DNA of 64,000 nt from Ignavibacteria bacterium UBA7675. Lineage in GTDB: Bacteria > Bacteroidota > Ignavibacteria > Kapaibacteriales > UB7675. Every line of letters starts with the position of its first letter. Within the stretch, counting starts at the first letter, position 1. Both the position numbers and the translations under genes were made by a program. Under the pieces are notes generated by a model. The model was not told the origin of the DNA. It searched no databases and worked only from the letters and a program-made list of their open reading frames with translations. Location of the stretch: contig DLHF01000002.1 in NCBI GenBank assembly GCA_002483085.1, forward strand, positions 172,613-236,612, in the 5' to 3' direction. Shown one piece after another: positions 46,855-56,403 of the stretch.

Positions 46855-46965
46855 AAGAAGCTCCTTCCATCAATTGGTAAGGACAATACAAACGAACAAA
46901 TAGTAGTTCAGTTGCATAACCGTTTCTTTCCGGAAAGTTTTTCTTCAGTTCTTTCCAGTTTGTCG

Positions 46966-48387
46966 TTACTTCTTTGTACCGGGCGCGGTTCTCGGCACAA
47001 AATCGGCACGCACCTGATTACTGCTGCGGAATATTTTTTCGGCAAATCTACGCACATCCTCGGTTGTGACAGTATTGACCATGTCGATGTATCTGAATGC
47101 GCGCAGCGGGTCGTTGAAAAACAACGCATTATGAACAACTTCGTCGGCGATATTCGTTACTTGCTGATAATACTGGGCCAGCCGTGTAGATAGTCTGTTC
47201 TGCGCTTTCATCAGTTCTTGTTGGCTTATGCCATTGCTCCCTATGTCGGCCAGGGCTGCCTGTACAGCCGTGTTGAGCTGGTCGCATGTGTTTTCGGTTG
47301 TATTGCCGATAGCATACACCATAAAGAGCGACGACAGTTCGCGGTCGTCGATATAGGCATTGATTTCAGACGCAATCTGCTGTTCGTACACAAGCGAGCG
47401 ATACAAGCGCGAGCTCATGCCGTCGGAAAGGATGCTGGCGAGGATTTCTGCTGTATAGTGACTGTCGCCCGTAAATCCGTCGAAATGATATGCTAGGAAC
47501 AACGATTCCATAGGGATATCGTCTTCAACGCGCCGATACGTACCGCCTTGGCGATACGAAGGGATGAACACAGGCGGCGCACCGGGAGCTTTGCGCTGGG
47601 GAACATCCGAAAAGTATTTTCGCACTAAAGCAAGAGTTTGCTCGGGATAAACATCGCCGCTGATGACAAGGCACGCGTTGTCAGGCCGGTAGTAGTCTTC
47701 AAAAAACTTCTGTACCTTTTCATACGGCGAGGTTGCAATATGGCTTTTATCGCCGTACACATCCCAGCTATAACTGCTGGCAGGTGCGTAGGCCAAGCTG
47801 TTCTGCACTGTGGAAAGCATACCGTATGGTCTGTTCTCTACGTTCTGATTGATTTCTTCCAGCACAACATTGCGCTGTACATCTACGCTTTCCCTGTTTA
47901 CGCCAAAGGCCAGCATGCGGTCGGATTCCAACCACAGGCCAAGCTCCAGTCGGCTGGCAGGCAGCATCATATAGTACACAGTTTTGTCGTAAGTCGTGTA
48001 GGCATTGTTGTTGCCTCCTGCTTCCGTGCAGTAGCGGTCAAAGAAGCCATGGGGTACATTGAGCGAGCCTTCGAACATCAGGTGCTCAAAAAAGTGTGCA
48101 AAGCCTGTATTGTCCTTCGACTCGTTTTTCGAGCCTACTTTGTAGCCCACAGTAATATTGACCACAGGCGCCGTGTGCTTTTCCACGATAATGACGCGCA
48201 GGCCATTGGCAAGCGTCGTATCGGTTATCGGGGGAATCACCATATCTGAAGCGGAAGAAACAACAGGTGCTGACACAGTATATCCGGCAAAAAGAATAAA
48301 AAAAACAGCGAATTGCAGGCATATGGGCCGGACTGATCTGCGCCCGGCTATTGTTTGCCACAACCGTGGCCAACTAGCGAAGAGCAT
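46966..48387 (-). CDS. M16-family (insulinase/PMPCB-like) metallopeptidase
   Basis: A 473-residue zinc peptidase with an N-terminal signal or membrane segment (ICLQFAVFFILFAGYTV). The zinc motif HFFEH (HxxEH) is intact, with the third ligand in VVLEEINQ, and the inactive partner domain follows. The ATG at 48387 overlaps the dapD stop by 14 bases, indicating coupled translation; the longer open frame back to 48597 is a dapD shadow. It probably degrades peptides outside the cytoplasm. Confidence 0.87.
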   Translation of the reverse strand: MLFASWPRLWQTIAGRRSVRPICLQFAVFFILFAGYTVSAPVVSSASDMVIPPITDTTLANGLRVIIVEKHTAPVVNITVGYKVGSKNESKDNTGFAHFFEHLMFEGSLNVPHGFFDRYCTEAGGNNNAYTTYDKTVYYMMLPASRLELGLWLESDRMLAFGVNRESVDVQRNVVLEEINQNVENRPYGMLSTVQNSLAYAPASSYSWDVYGDKSHIATSPYEKVQKFFEDYYRPDNACLVISGDVYPEQTLALVRKYFSDVPQRKAPGAPPVFIPSYRQGGTYRRVEDDIPMESLFLAYHFDGFTGDSHYTAEILASILSDGMSSRLYRSLVYEQQIASEINAYIDDRELSSLFMVYAIGNTTENTCDQLNTAVQAALADIGSNGISQQELMKAQNRLSTRLAQYYQQVTNIADEVVHNALFFNDPLRAFRYIDMVNTVTTEDVRRFAEKIFRSSNQVRADFVPRTAPGTKK

Positions 48388-49204
48388 CTTCGAGTGCTGT
48401 GCGGGCATCGGTTTTGTCGTCGCGATATTTAATAATAAGAGGCGTTGCAATGGAAAGCCCGTGGCTGTTGCCAAACTCTGACTGTACCTGGCGCGCGCCG
48501 GGCACGACAACGGCTCCTTCGGGTATTTCCAACGGGGTTTCTGCTGTCGACCGCAGGATGCGCTCGTGCACAGTGTCGTACACGCGTGTAGAAGCATTCA
48601 GGATGACGCCCGAGGCGAGAACCGCCCGCTTGCGCACAATCACGCCTTCGTACACACCACAGTTCCCTCCTACCAGTACATCGTCCTCAATAATAACGGG
48701 ACGCGCTCCGGCGGGCTCTAATACGCCGCCGATCTGTGCTGCTGCACTGATATGCACACGCTTGCCAATCTGTGCACATGTACCTACCAATGCGTGGGAG
48801 TCGACCATCGTTCCTTCGTCCACATATGCACCGATATTGATATACATCGGCGGCATGCAAATAACGCCCGGCGCTATATAACATCCCGTGCGAATAGCCG
48901 AGCCTCCGGGCACAATACGCACTTTGTCCTCTAATGTAAAAGGATGAAGCGGCAGCGTGTGTTTGTCGAAAAAACGCAGTGCGCTATCAGATTCCGACAT
49001 ATCGGCCAGATCACCATACTTAAAACACAGTAAAATCCCGTGCTTTACCCAGTCGTTGACGTGCCAGTTGCCCTGTTCGTCGGGTTCTGCCGCGCGAATT
49101 GCGCCGAGGTTTAGCTGCTGGAGCAGTTGGTTGATCACAAGCGAGAGCTCGTGCTGAGCCGATCCGCCATTTGTACTTATCTGTTCTACGATGTCCTTAA
49201 GCAT
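48374..49204 (-). CDS. dapD: Tetrahydrodipicolinate N-succinyltransferase
   Basis: A 276-residue enzyme of the succinylase route to diaminopimelate and lysine. A left-handed beta-helix with hexapeptide repeats covers about residues 100-220 (GVICMPPMYINIGAYVDEG, GTCAQIGKRVHISAAAQIGG in part). Length and sequence match DapD rather than acetyltransferase DapH. The start at 49204 overlaps the speB stop by eight bases. asd, earlier in the same pathway, is at 4581. Confidence 0.93.
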   Translation of the reverse strand: MLKDIVEQISTNGGSAQHELSLVINQLLQQLNLGAIRAAEPDEQGNWHVNDWVKHGILLCFKYGDLADMSESDSALRFFDKHTLPLHPFTLEDKVRIVPGGSAIRTGCYIAPGVICMPPMYINIGAYVDEGTMVDSHALVGTCAQIGKRVHISAAAQIGGVLEPAGARPVIIEDDVLVGGNCGVYEGVIVRKRAVLASGVILNASTRVYDTVHERILRSTAETPLEIPEGAVVVPGARQVQSEFGNSHGLSIATPLIIKYRDDKTDARTALEDALR

Positions 49205-50153
49205 TGGTCTTGCGTTTGGCGTTGGAAGAGCGTCCTGAGCGTCCTGCCTTTTTTGCGGGACTGGCAAAAGCGAAATTCAACATTTTATACAGCAATCGTG
49301 CCGTTGTCAGGTCGGGATGTGGAAAATGTTTCATTGGCGCGAGTTCTACAATATCGAATCCCACGATGCGCTTCCCTGCTTTGTTTAGTGCACGGAAAAC
49401 ATCGAGAGTCTCGCTGTAGAGAAAGCCATCGGGCTCTGGCGTGCCGGTTGCGGGCATAATAGCCGGGTCGAAGTAGTCGACGTCAAAAGTGACATAGACT
49501 TCATTGCCGAGGGTTGAAACTACGCTTTCTTGCCAGTTCGCCCCGTGCAAGCCACGTCGTATTGCCGATGCGTAGAAGGTCTTTATGCCTTTTTCACGGA
49601 TAAACTCTGCTTCTTCTTTGCACTGTGCGCGAATGCCCACCTGAGTAATGCGTTCGGTCGGGAAAAACTCTGCAACACGCGCCATAAAGCTGGCATGCGA
49701 GTATTTCGAGCCTTCGTAGCTTTCGCGCAGATCAGAATGGGCGTCGAAGTGCAAGATACTCATAGCCGGATAGCGCTTGAAATGTGCAGCTATCGGGGCA
49801 GTCGAGATCGTGTGCTCGCCGCCGAGCGTTACTGTAAATTTCCCCATGTCGATCAGTGTACCTACCTGGTCTTCGATGATCTTTAGGGCATCGGCATCCA
49901 CAGCTTTCTTGAACGATAGAGGGCGAATCGTAGCAATGCCCTTGTCGAAACACAGCTCTCTGTCGAATTCATCGTCGTAAAACTCTACATAAGCGCTAGC
50001 ATCAACAATCGCTTTCGGGCCGCGCAATGTGCCGCCGCCATAGCTTACTGTGTGCTCGTAAGGCGCTGATACAATGGCAATTGCCGCTGTGTCTATCGAT
50101 GAATGTTCTTTGTCGATAGCGAGGAAATTTTCTTTTGCACCAAGGACTTTCAT
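49197..50153 (-). CDS. speB: Agmatinase / arginase-family ureohydrolase
   Basis: A 318-residue ureohydrolase. The manganese ligands sit in GGEHTIS, HFDAHSDLR and TFDVDYFDP, with the substrate loop ATGTPEPDG. Agmatinase, giving putrescine and urea, is the most likely role, but arginase-family members also include guanidine and formiminoglutamate hydrolases. It lies 22 bases after aspS and overlaps dapD, in one transcription unit. The C-terminus is basic (RSGRSSNAKRKTNA), which is unusual. Confidence 0.86.
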   Translation of the reverse strand: MKVLGAKENFLAIDKEHSSIDTAAIAIVSAPYEHTVSYGGGTLRGPKAIVDASAYVEFYDDEFDRELCFDKGIATIRPLSFKKAVDADALKIIEDQVGTLIDMGKFTVTLGGEHTISTAPIAAHFKRYPAMSILHFDAHSDLRESYEGSKYSHASFMARVAEFFPTERITQVGIRAQCKEEAEFIREKGIKTFYASAIRRGLHGANWQESVVSTLGNEVYVTFDVDYFDPAIMPATGTPEPDGFLYSETLDVFRALNKAGKRIVGFDIVELAPMKHFPHPDLTTARLLYKMLNFAFASPAKKAGRSGRSSNAKRKTNA

Positions 50154-50175
50154 AGTTCTTCCAGATACGTGTGTA

Positions 50176-51945
50176 CTATATTCTTTTGACAATGGCAATG
50201 CCGAGTTCGCGCAATTGTGCTTCCGCAACTTCCGACGGCGCGTTGTCCATCAAGGATGTTGCGCTTGTTGTTTTGGGGAAAGCGATAACGTCGCGAATGT
50301 TATCAGTGCCTGCCAGGATCATCACTAATCGGTCGAGGCCGGGAGCGATACCACCGTGCGGCGGAGCCCCGTAGCGGAATGCGTCGAGCAAAAAGCCAAA
50401 TTTTCGCTGGGCTTCTTCTTCGGTCAGGCCGATCAGGTCGAATATTTTTGCTTGTGTTTCGCGGTCGTAAATACGAATACTGCCGGATGCCAGTTCATAG
50501 CCATTGATCACGAGGTCGTAGCAATTAGCTCGTGCGCTGAGTGGATCGGTATCCAACAAATGCGCGTCTTCCGGGCGCACCGATGTAAACGGATGATGCG
50601 CGGGCACTGGCTTGCCGGTTTCGTCGTCCACAAACTCAAACATTGGAAAGTCGACGATGAACAGCAGGTCGTCTCTGTCTTTGGGAATGAGATTCTCGCG
50701 GCGCGCAATTTCTAACCGCAGAGCGCCGAGCGCCACATGGCTTGTGCGCCACTGGTCGGCTACGATCAGGAGCATATCGCCTTCTTGTGCTGCAAATCGC
50801 TCGCGCAGAGCCGTTTTTTCTTGGTCGGACAAGAATTTAGCAGAACCACCCTCTATATCGCCATTGGCGACTTTAAGCCACACCAAACCTTTGGCTCCGT
50901 AGGTGCGTACATGTTCGGTAAGTTCATCGATGAGCTTGCGCGAATACGCCGCCCCGCCGGTAAAGTTGAGTCCGGTTATCGAACCTCCGGCATCAATTGC
51001 CGAGCGCATCACGCCAAACTCCGTAGATACAAAAACATCATTGAGTTCCTGCAACTCCAGCCCAAAGCGTGTATCGGGTTTGTCTGTGCCATAGCGCGCC
51101 ATAGCTTCTTTATATGTCATGCGCGGTATAGGCAGGTGCAGCGTTACGCCTTTTACTTCTTTCCACAGGCGCGCCAGCATACCCTCGGTGATGTTCAGCA
51201 CATCTTCCTGGGTGACAAACGACATCTCAAGGTCTATTTGGGTAAATTCCGGCTGTCGGTCGGCGCGCAAATCTTCGTCGCGGAAACATTTTACAATCTG
51301 GATATAGCGGTCGAAGCCCGACACCATAAGCAGTTGTTTGTAAATCTGCGGAGATTGGGGCAGCGCGTAGAATTTACCATTGTGTAGGCGGCTGGGCACG
51401 AGATAATCGCGCGCGCCTTCGGGCGTAGACTTCATCAGCACGGGAGTTTCTATTTCTACAAAGCCGTGCTCATCAAAATAAGTGCGCACAATCTGCATCA
51501 CGCGATGGCGCAAAAGAAAAATGCTTTGAAGCCGGGAGCGCCTCATATCTAGATAGCGATAGCGCAGCCTCATTTCTTCGTTCACAGCCGTATCGTCGTT
51601 GATCTCAAAGGGAGGCAGTTCTGCTCTATTGACAATCTGAAGCTCTTCGGCCACGACTTCGATCTGCCCAGTAGGTAGCTTGGAGTTGGGATTTTCCCGC
51701 ATACGCACAGTACCGCGCACAGCAACAACATACTCTGACCGCAGCTCTTTGGCGAGTTCGGCTACATCAGCGTGTGTGGTAGGCTCAAAAATAGCTTGGG
51801 TAAGGCCGTAGCGGTCGCGGATGTCGATAAAGATCATACCGCCGAGATCGCGGCGCACATGCACCCATCCATTGAGAATCACCTGTTGGCCTGCGTGATC
51901 GGGGCGAAGTTCGCCGCAGGTCACCGTTCGCTTGAGGAATGACAT
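50176..51945 (-). CDS. aspS: Aspartyl-tRNA synthetase (bacterial type)
   Basis: A 589-residue class II synthetase. The OB-fold anticodon domain is N-terminal (RTVTCGELRPDHAGQ, GWVHVRRDLGGMIFIDIRD in part), motif 2 lies around FRDEDLRADRQPEFTQ, the GAD insertion is central, and motif 3 is GIAPGLDRLVMI. The start at 51945 is the standard one; the open extension upstream is not used. It is the first gene of the aspS-speB-dapD-M16 unit. Whether it also charges tRNA-Asn is not clear from sequence. Confidence 0.94.
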   Translation of the reverse strand: MSFLKRTVTCGELRPDHAGQQVILNGWVHVRRDLGGMIFIDIRDRYGLTQAIFEPTTHADVAELAKELRSEYVVAVRGTVRMRENPNSKLPTGQIEVVAEELQIVNRAELPPFEINDDTAVNEEMRLRYRYLDMRRSRLQSIFLLRHRVMQIVRTYFDEHGFVEIETPVLMKSTPEGARDYLVPSRLHNGKFYALPQSPQIYKQLLMVSGFDRYIQIVKCFRDEDLRADRQPEFTQIDLEMSFVTQEDVLNITEGMLARLWKEVKGVTLHLPIPRMTYKEAMARYGTDKPDTRFGLELQELNDVFVSTEFGVMRSAIDAGGSITGLNFTGGAAYSRKLIDELTEHVRTYGAKGLVWLKVANGDIEGGSAKFLSDQEKTALRERFAAQEGDMLLIVADQWRTSHVALGALRLEIARRENLIPKDRDDLLFIVDFPMFEFVDDETGKPVPAHHPFTSVRPEDAHLLDTDPLSARANCYDLVINGYELASGSIRIYDRETQAKIFDLIGLTEEEAQRKFGFLLDAFRYGAPPHGGIAPGLDRLVMILAGTDNIRDVIAFPKTTSATSLMDNAPSEVAEAQLRELGIAIVKRI

Positions 51946-52089
51946 ACCTGGTTGTTCCGTTGTAAAAAGAAGGTCGTGTGCAGATGCCCGTACACCCGGG
52001 CATCTGCGCGTAATCCACAAAAGTACGGAAAGTTTACTGAAGAAGGAAGGGCGCATTACCGGAGAAGTTCCGGACATGCGCCTCGAAGA

Positions 52090-54240
52090 TTAATTGCGGT
52101 CTATTCTGAACTCTACGCGGCGGTTTTTCTCGCGGTCGCCTTCGGCAGCCGGTTTCGCCTCGCCCACACCTTGATATCTTAATCTGTTCTTTTTGATACC
52201 TCTTTCTACGAGGTAGTCTACTACGGCACCGGCTCGTTTTTCAGACAGGCGCAGGTTGTTCTGCTCGCTGCCCACATCGTCGGTGTGCCCGATAATAGTA
52301 ATCTGCATACGCGAATTGCGGGTAAGCAGGTCCACAATACGCTCCAGCTCATAGGCCGATTCGGGAAGAATTGTCCACTTGCCGGTTTCAAAGAAAATAT
52401 TGTTGAGGTCTATCGACTGCCCGGCCTCCACAGGCACAAGCCGTAGGTCGCGCGATTGCTCGGCGTATTCACTCTGGCGAAGCAGGTCGATATTCTCATT
52501 GACAGCAAAATACCCAGAGGCCTGTGCGTAGAAGCTGTACACATCGCCCGAAGGCAGCGAAATAGTGTATTTTCCGGTCGTTGGATTGCTGCGCGCAAGG
52601 GAGACTGGCGTACCTTCTATGAGCGTTTGGACGACGATATCAGCTTCTATGGGCTTGCCAGTTTTGGCGTCGAGTACTGTGCCCGACATCAGAACGACTG
52701 GTCGCGGCTGCAAAGCTCGGGGCAGAGGAACACGAAAAATATCGCTGCCGCCAAACGAATTGCTGCCCGATACAAGATAAGCGTATTCGCCGGAGGCGGG
52801 GATGGAAAAGTAAGCATCCCAGTCGGGAGTATTGATGCCCGGCCCGAGGTTTTGCGGCTCGCTCCATTTCATCCAGGTGTCGTCCAGGCGGCGGCTCATA
52901 AAAATATCGTGGCTACCATAGCCATTGTGGCCTTCCGAAGAGAAGTACAATGTGCGATTGTCCGGGGCGAGAAATACTGTAGATTCATCCGCCGCAGTGT
53001 TGACATCTTTGCCGAGGTTCAACGGCTTCGACCAGTTGCCATCTTCTAACAGAAACGACACATAGATATCGGTGCCGCCATACGTTTCGTCCCGCTCAAT
53101 AGCCATCATCAGCGTGCGTCCATCGGCAGCCATAAAGTAATTAACATAGACCCCTCGGTTGTGAAATTCATTAATAACAAGCATTTGCGGAAAGCTCCAG
53201 CCATCCTTTGTGCGGTTACTAATAGAGATACCGGGTCCGGTACCACCATTGCCGTAGTACAAATTGCCTACGAGCATCGTATTGCCATCGGGCATAATTG
53301 AGCATACAAAGTTCGTGTTGCTATTGTTGAGAGGCGCACCGATGTTTTGCAGCGCACCCCAGTAGCCGTCGGGCTGGAGGTCGGAGTACCAGATATCTGT
53401 TTTTTTGCCACCGATATTATCTGGATGATCGTTGCGGGCTACATACAGCGTTTTGCCATCGGACGATATAATTGGGAAATACTCATCGTATTCAGAATTG
53501 ATACGCGAACCGAGGTTCTCCGGAGCAATATTTGTTGGCGCTCCCGGTACAAGATTGATTTCCGCGCGGATGCTGTCGGTTGTCGTGCCAAGTGCAATTG
53601 CGTCGATCTCATTCCAGCCGAGTACCATGCCCGTGTACACTACCAGCTCTACCTCGCTTACAAGGAATGGCGGCGGATTAAAAAAGACATTGAGTACACG
53701 CCATCTTTCGTCAATCGTGCCGGGTGTGGCGCGGTACACCGTGTCTTTTTCGCCTTTTGTGCCATAGACAATAATTTCCCCGATAGCACCGGGATTGAGG
53801 TTCTCCGCTACAGCTACTTGGCGCGCTCTTGCAGGTTGGGCAAAGCCTACTCGTACTGTTTCTTTCAGATCGGGCATGATCGTATGCTGCTGTCCGTCGA
53901 TGGCTGCTGTCCACGAGCATGGATTGGAATCCTTATTAGCCAGTGATAGGATATTCGGCTTGCCGAGGAGCTGGAATGAGGAATACTGTCCGTGCGATTT
54001 GAGCTGCGAGGAAACTTTTACTACGCGCGAAGCCCACTGTACGGCGGGTTGCGTCGTACTATCGGTCGGAACTGCCTTTGACTGGTCGGGCTGCTTGCCG
54101 CTTTTGTTATTTACTGGAACAGCAGCAGAGAGCGTAGCAGCCGCAGCAGAAACGCACACGAGGCAAAGCGCCAGAGAGATACCTTGGAAAGAAGGCCGAT
54201 AGCGCTGTGCTATGTTAAAAAGCCTGATATATGAGTTCAT
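52090..54240 (-). CDS. PD40/OmpA-family outer-membrane-associated protein
   Basis: A 716-residue exported protein with a signal segment, an N-terminal discoidin-like stretch, a central WD40-like (PD40/TolB-type) beta-propeller (about residues 235-500, with YPFSSEGHNGYGSHDIF-type blades), a carboxypeptidase-regulatory-like beta domain (about 505-590) and a C-terminal OmpA peptidoglycan-binding domain (about 610-716: IIGHTDDVGSEQNNLRLSEKRA shown in part). This layout is common in Bacteroidota and probably anchors the outer membrane to peptidoglycan. Similar proteins have been linked to gliding and T9SS; that link is inference here. Confidence 0.88.
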   Translation of the reverse strand: MNSYIRLFNIAQRYRPSFQGISLALCLVCVSAAAATLSAAVPVNNKSGKQPDQSKAVPTDSTTQPAVQWASRVVKVSSQLKSHGQYSSFQLLGKPNILSLANKDSNPCSWTAAIDGQQHTIMPDLKETVRVGFAQPARARQVAVAENLNPGAIGEIIVYGTKGEKDTVYRATPGTIDERWRVLNVFFNPPPFLVSEVELVVYTGMVLGWNEIDAIALGTTTDSIRAEINLVPGAPTNIAPENLGSRINSEYDEYFPIISSDGKTLYVARNDHPDNIGGKKTDIWYSDLQPDGYWGALQNIGAPLNNSNTNFVCSIMPDGNTMLVGNLYYGNGGTGPGISISNRTKDGWSFPQMLVINEFHNRGVYVNYFMAADGRTLMMAIERDETYGGTDIYVSFLLEDGNWSKPLNLGKDVNTAADESTVFLAPDNRTLYFSSEGHNGYGSHDIFMSRRLDDTWMKWSEPQNLGPGINTPDWDAYFSIPASGEYAYLVSGSNSFGGSDIFRVPLPRALQPRPVVLMSGTVLDAKTGKPIEADIVVQTLIEGTPVSLARSNPTTGKYTISLPSGDVYSFYAQASGYFAVNENIDLLRQSEYAEQSRDLRLVPVEAGQSIDLNNIFFETGKWTILPESAYELERIVDLLTRNSRMQITIIGHTDDVGSEQNNLRLSEKRAGAVVDYLVERGIKKNRLRYQGVGEAKPAAEGDREKNRRVEFRIDRN

Positions 54241-54358
54241 ACAACTATATTCGGGTGAAATAATAGATACAACCATACGTTGTTGCTGTTGCCGCTTTTG
54301 CTCCGGTCGTACCGTGCGGCAACGACATCAAGCTGTACCACGAATTTGTTCTAATGCT

Positions 54359-55654
54359 ATGCAACGCACTGCTCTGTTCTCCGCTGTCCGTCGCAGCCTG
54401 TGTCTGTCTGTGCTCCTACTGCTGACGGCATTTGGCCCGATTGCTGCACAGCAAAAAATTCTCATTCCGATGGACCTCTCGCAGACCGACCATCTCAAAG
54501 CTTATGGTATTGCCTACTGGTCGTTGTCCAAGGGCATCCTTGTCGATTGGCTTCTGAATTATCGGGGCGGCTCGTTTATGGCCGACTACCGGGATAATCT
54601 CGCCAGCGAATGTCGTATTCGCGGCGTGTACTTTGAAGTGCTCGACGGCGGTACCGCTGCGCAGATATACGCAGATGTACAGGACGAAAATGTCAATAAA
54701 GATGTTGTCCGGCTCGAAAAAGAACCCCGGGTTGCCGTGTATGTGCCACCGGGCTTTAAGCCGTGGGACGACGCTGTTACGCTTGTTATGGAATACGCAG
54801 AGATCCCGTACACAAAGATATGGGACGAAGAAGTCATGGCCGATACGTTGCAGCACTTCGATTGGTTGCACCTGCACCACGAAGATTTTACTGGACAGTA
54901 CGGAAAATTTTATGCCAGTTTTGCTAACCAGCCCTGGTATATCCAGCAAGTGTCTCTGTTAGAAGCTACAGCAAAGAAACTCGGTTTCCGCAAAGTATCA
55001 GAGCTGAAAAAGTCTGTTGTCGAGAAAATTCGCTCCTATATCGGCAGCGGCGGTTTCATGTTTGCTATGTGCAGTGCTACAGATTCCTACGATATCGCGC
55101 AGGCAGCGCACGGCGTTGATATATGCGATGTGATGTTCGATGGCGACCCACCCGATGGTGATGCTAACAACAAGCTGGATTTCAGCCGCACCTTTGCCTT
55201 CGAGAACTTCACGCTCGAAATGAATCCTTATGTATATGAGTATTCTTCTATTGATGTCGATGCCAATACTCGGGCGAATAATCCTGAAAATGACTACTTC
55301 TCGCTGTTCGATTTTTCGGCGAAGTACGATCCGGTACCCACGATGCTTACGCAGTGCCATGTAAATGTCGTGCGCGGTTTTTTGGGGCAGACGACTGCTT
55401 TCCACAAGCAATTTATCAAAAAATCAATCACCGTGCTGGGTGAGCGCGAAGGTACCGACGAGGTGAAGTATATTCACGGCAACTACGGTCGCGGTACGTT
55501 TACGTGGTATGGTGGGCACGATCCTGAAGACTACCAGCACGCTGTGGGCGACCCGCCGACAGACCTTAATCTCCACAAAAATTCTCCCGGTTACCGATTG
55601 ATCCTGAATAATGTGCTCTTTCCAGCGGCGAAAAAGAAAAAACAGAAGACGTAA
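54359..55654 (+). CDS. Secreted family often labelled asparagine synthetase B (function unknown)
   Basis: A 431-residue exported protein. A signal peptide (ending GPIAAQ) is followed by KILIPMDLSQTDHLKAYG, a hallmark of this Bacteroidota family, and then YWSLSKGILVDWLLNYRGGSF. There is no AsnB glutaminase Cys at the N-terminus and no ATP-pyrophosphatase motif, so the common label is misleading; the fold may be related to glutamine-amidotransferase-like hydrolases. ATG 54359 is preferred to the frame start at 54212, which overlaps the divergent gene. The role is unknown. Confidence 0.8.
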   Translation: MQRTALFSAVRRSLCLSVLLLLTAFGPIAAQQKILIPMDLSQTDHLKAYGIAYWSLSKGILVDWLLNYRGGSFMADYRDNLASECRIRGVYFEVLDGGTAAQIYADVQDENVNKDVVRLEKEPRVAVYVPPGFKPWDDAVTLVMEYAEIPYTKIWDEEVMADTLQHFDWLHLHHEDFTGQYGKFYASFANQPWYIQQVSLLEATAKKLGFRKVSELKKSVVEKIRSYIGSGGFMFAMCSATDSYDIAQAAHGVDICDVMFDGDPPDGDANNKLDFSRTFAFENFTLEMNPYVYEYSSIDVDANTRANNPENDYFSLFDFSAKYDPVPTMLTQCHVNVVRGFLGQTTAFHKQFIKKSITVLGEREGTDEVKYIHGNYGRGTFTWYGGHDPEDYQHAVGDPPTDLNLHKNSPGYRLILNNVLFPAAKKKKQKT

Positions 55655-55683
55655 TCGCATACGGTTTCCGTTTTACCTTATAA

Positions 55684-55716
55684 CAACGCCTCGTATCAAT
55701 ATGGTACGGGGCGTTG
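55684..55716 (+). terminator. Hairpin after the secreted-protein gene
   Basis: CAACGCCTCGTA pairs with TACGGGGCGTTG (12 bp, one G-T) around a nine-base loop. The T tract after it is weak. Confidence 0.55.
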
Positions 55717-55918
55717 CTGTGAAGTGTGTTTGATTTTCAGCAAGGAAAATGATAATATGCTTCGTTCACTGTCCACCGGACAAAAAAATCCCTGCTGTGC
55801 TTGCGCTCACTCGCGTGGCCTATAGAGTAGTTTTTGCAACAAGACTACTGTATGAAGAAAGCAGCAGGCGGTTTGCTGTTGGACGACCATTTCCCCCTAC
55901 TCTCTTTCAGGACTACTC

Positions 55919-56260
55919 ATGAGGTTCTTTTCTCTTTCTTTTTTCGCTGCTCTTCTGCTATTGTGTCGTGTGTCTGGTGCCGCGAGTACCACAGGACGCA
56001 ATATGGAGCGGGAAGCTGTTATATGGCGCGAGCTCGAATCTATTGCACCAGATGCTGTTCCGCTCTTCAAAGACGCTACTATTGCTGGCGACTCTGGTAA
56101 CACAACAGTGGCTATGGCTCTCTATCGCAAAGTGCTCGACAAGGCTCCGGGCTTTGACCACGCGCAGCGGCGGCTGGGGATGGACCTTTTCCAAGCTGGC
56201 GCGGTGAGTGAAGCATATGCTTTTGCTTCGAGTGCGGTCATGATTCCAGAGGGAGCATAA
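55919..56260 (+). CDS. Short secreted TPR-like protein, perhaps truncated
   Basis: A 113-residue protein with a signal peptide (ending VSGAAS) and one complete helical repeat of TPR type (NTTVAMALYRKVLDKAPGFD, then HAQRRLGMDLFQAG). It ends soon after the second repeat begins. Relatives with this start usually go on with many more repeats, so this may be the front end of a broken gene or a genuinely small protein. No frameshifted continuation is evident downstream, where a repeat copy begins. Confidence 0.5.
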   Translation: MRFFSLSFFAALLLLCRVSGAASTTGRNMEREAVIWRELESIAPDAVPLFKDATIAGDSGNTTVAMALYRKVLDKAPGFDHAQRRLGMDLFQAGAVSEAYAFASSAVMIPEGA

Positions 56261-56293
56261 TGCTACACCAATCCTGAATCCTGCGCCTTGTAG

Positions 56294-56314
56294 TATAATT
56301 GTGGTACAATTATA
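56294..56314. other. Perfect inverted repeat TATAATTGT-N3-ACAATTATA
   Basis: A 9-bp perfect dyad with a three-base spacer. It is A/T-rich, and sits eleven bases before a second hairpin. An operator for the downstream kinase or a terminator part are possible readings. Confidence 0.45.
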
Positions 56315-56324
56315 GTGTGTTCTG

Positions 56325-56350
56325 TCGGGACAGTCCTTGGGCTGTCCCGA
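56325..56350 (+). terminator. Hairpin, possible terminator
   Basis: TCGGGACAG and CTGTCCCGA (9 bp) around an eight-base loop, with a T-poor tail (TCTCGTTG). It is the stable hairpin after the short TPR gene. The remainder of the 546-base gap is repeat copy 9. Confidence 0.55.
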
Positions 56351-56403
56351 TCTCGTTGTGCGTGTGCGAACGTTCTACAGTGCTGGCGAAGGCGATGAGT
56401 TGT

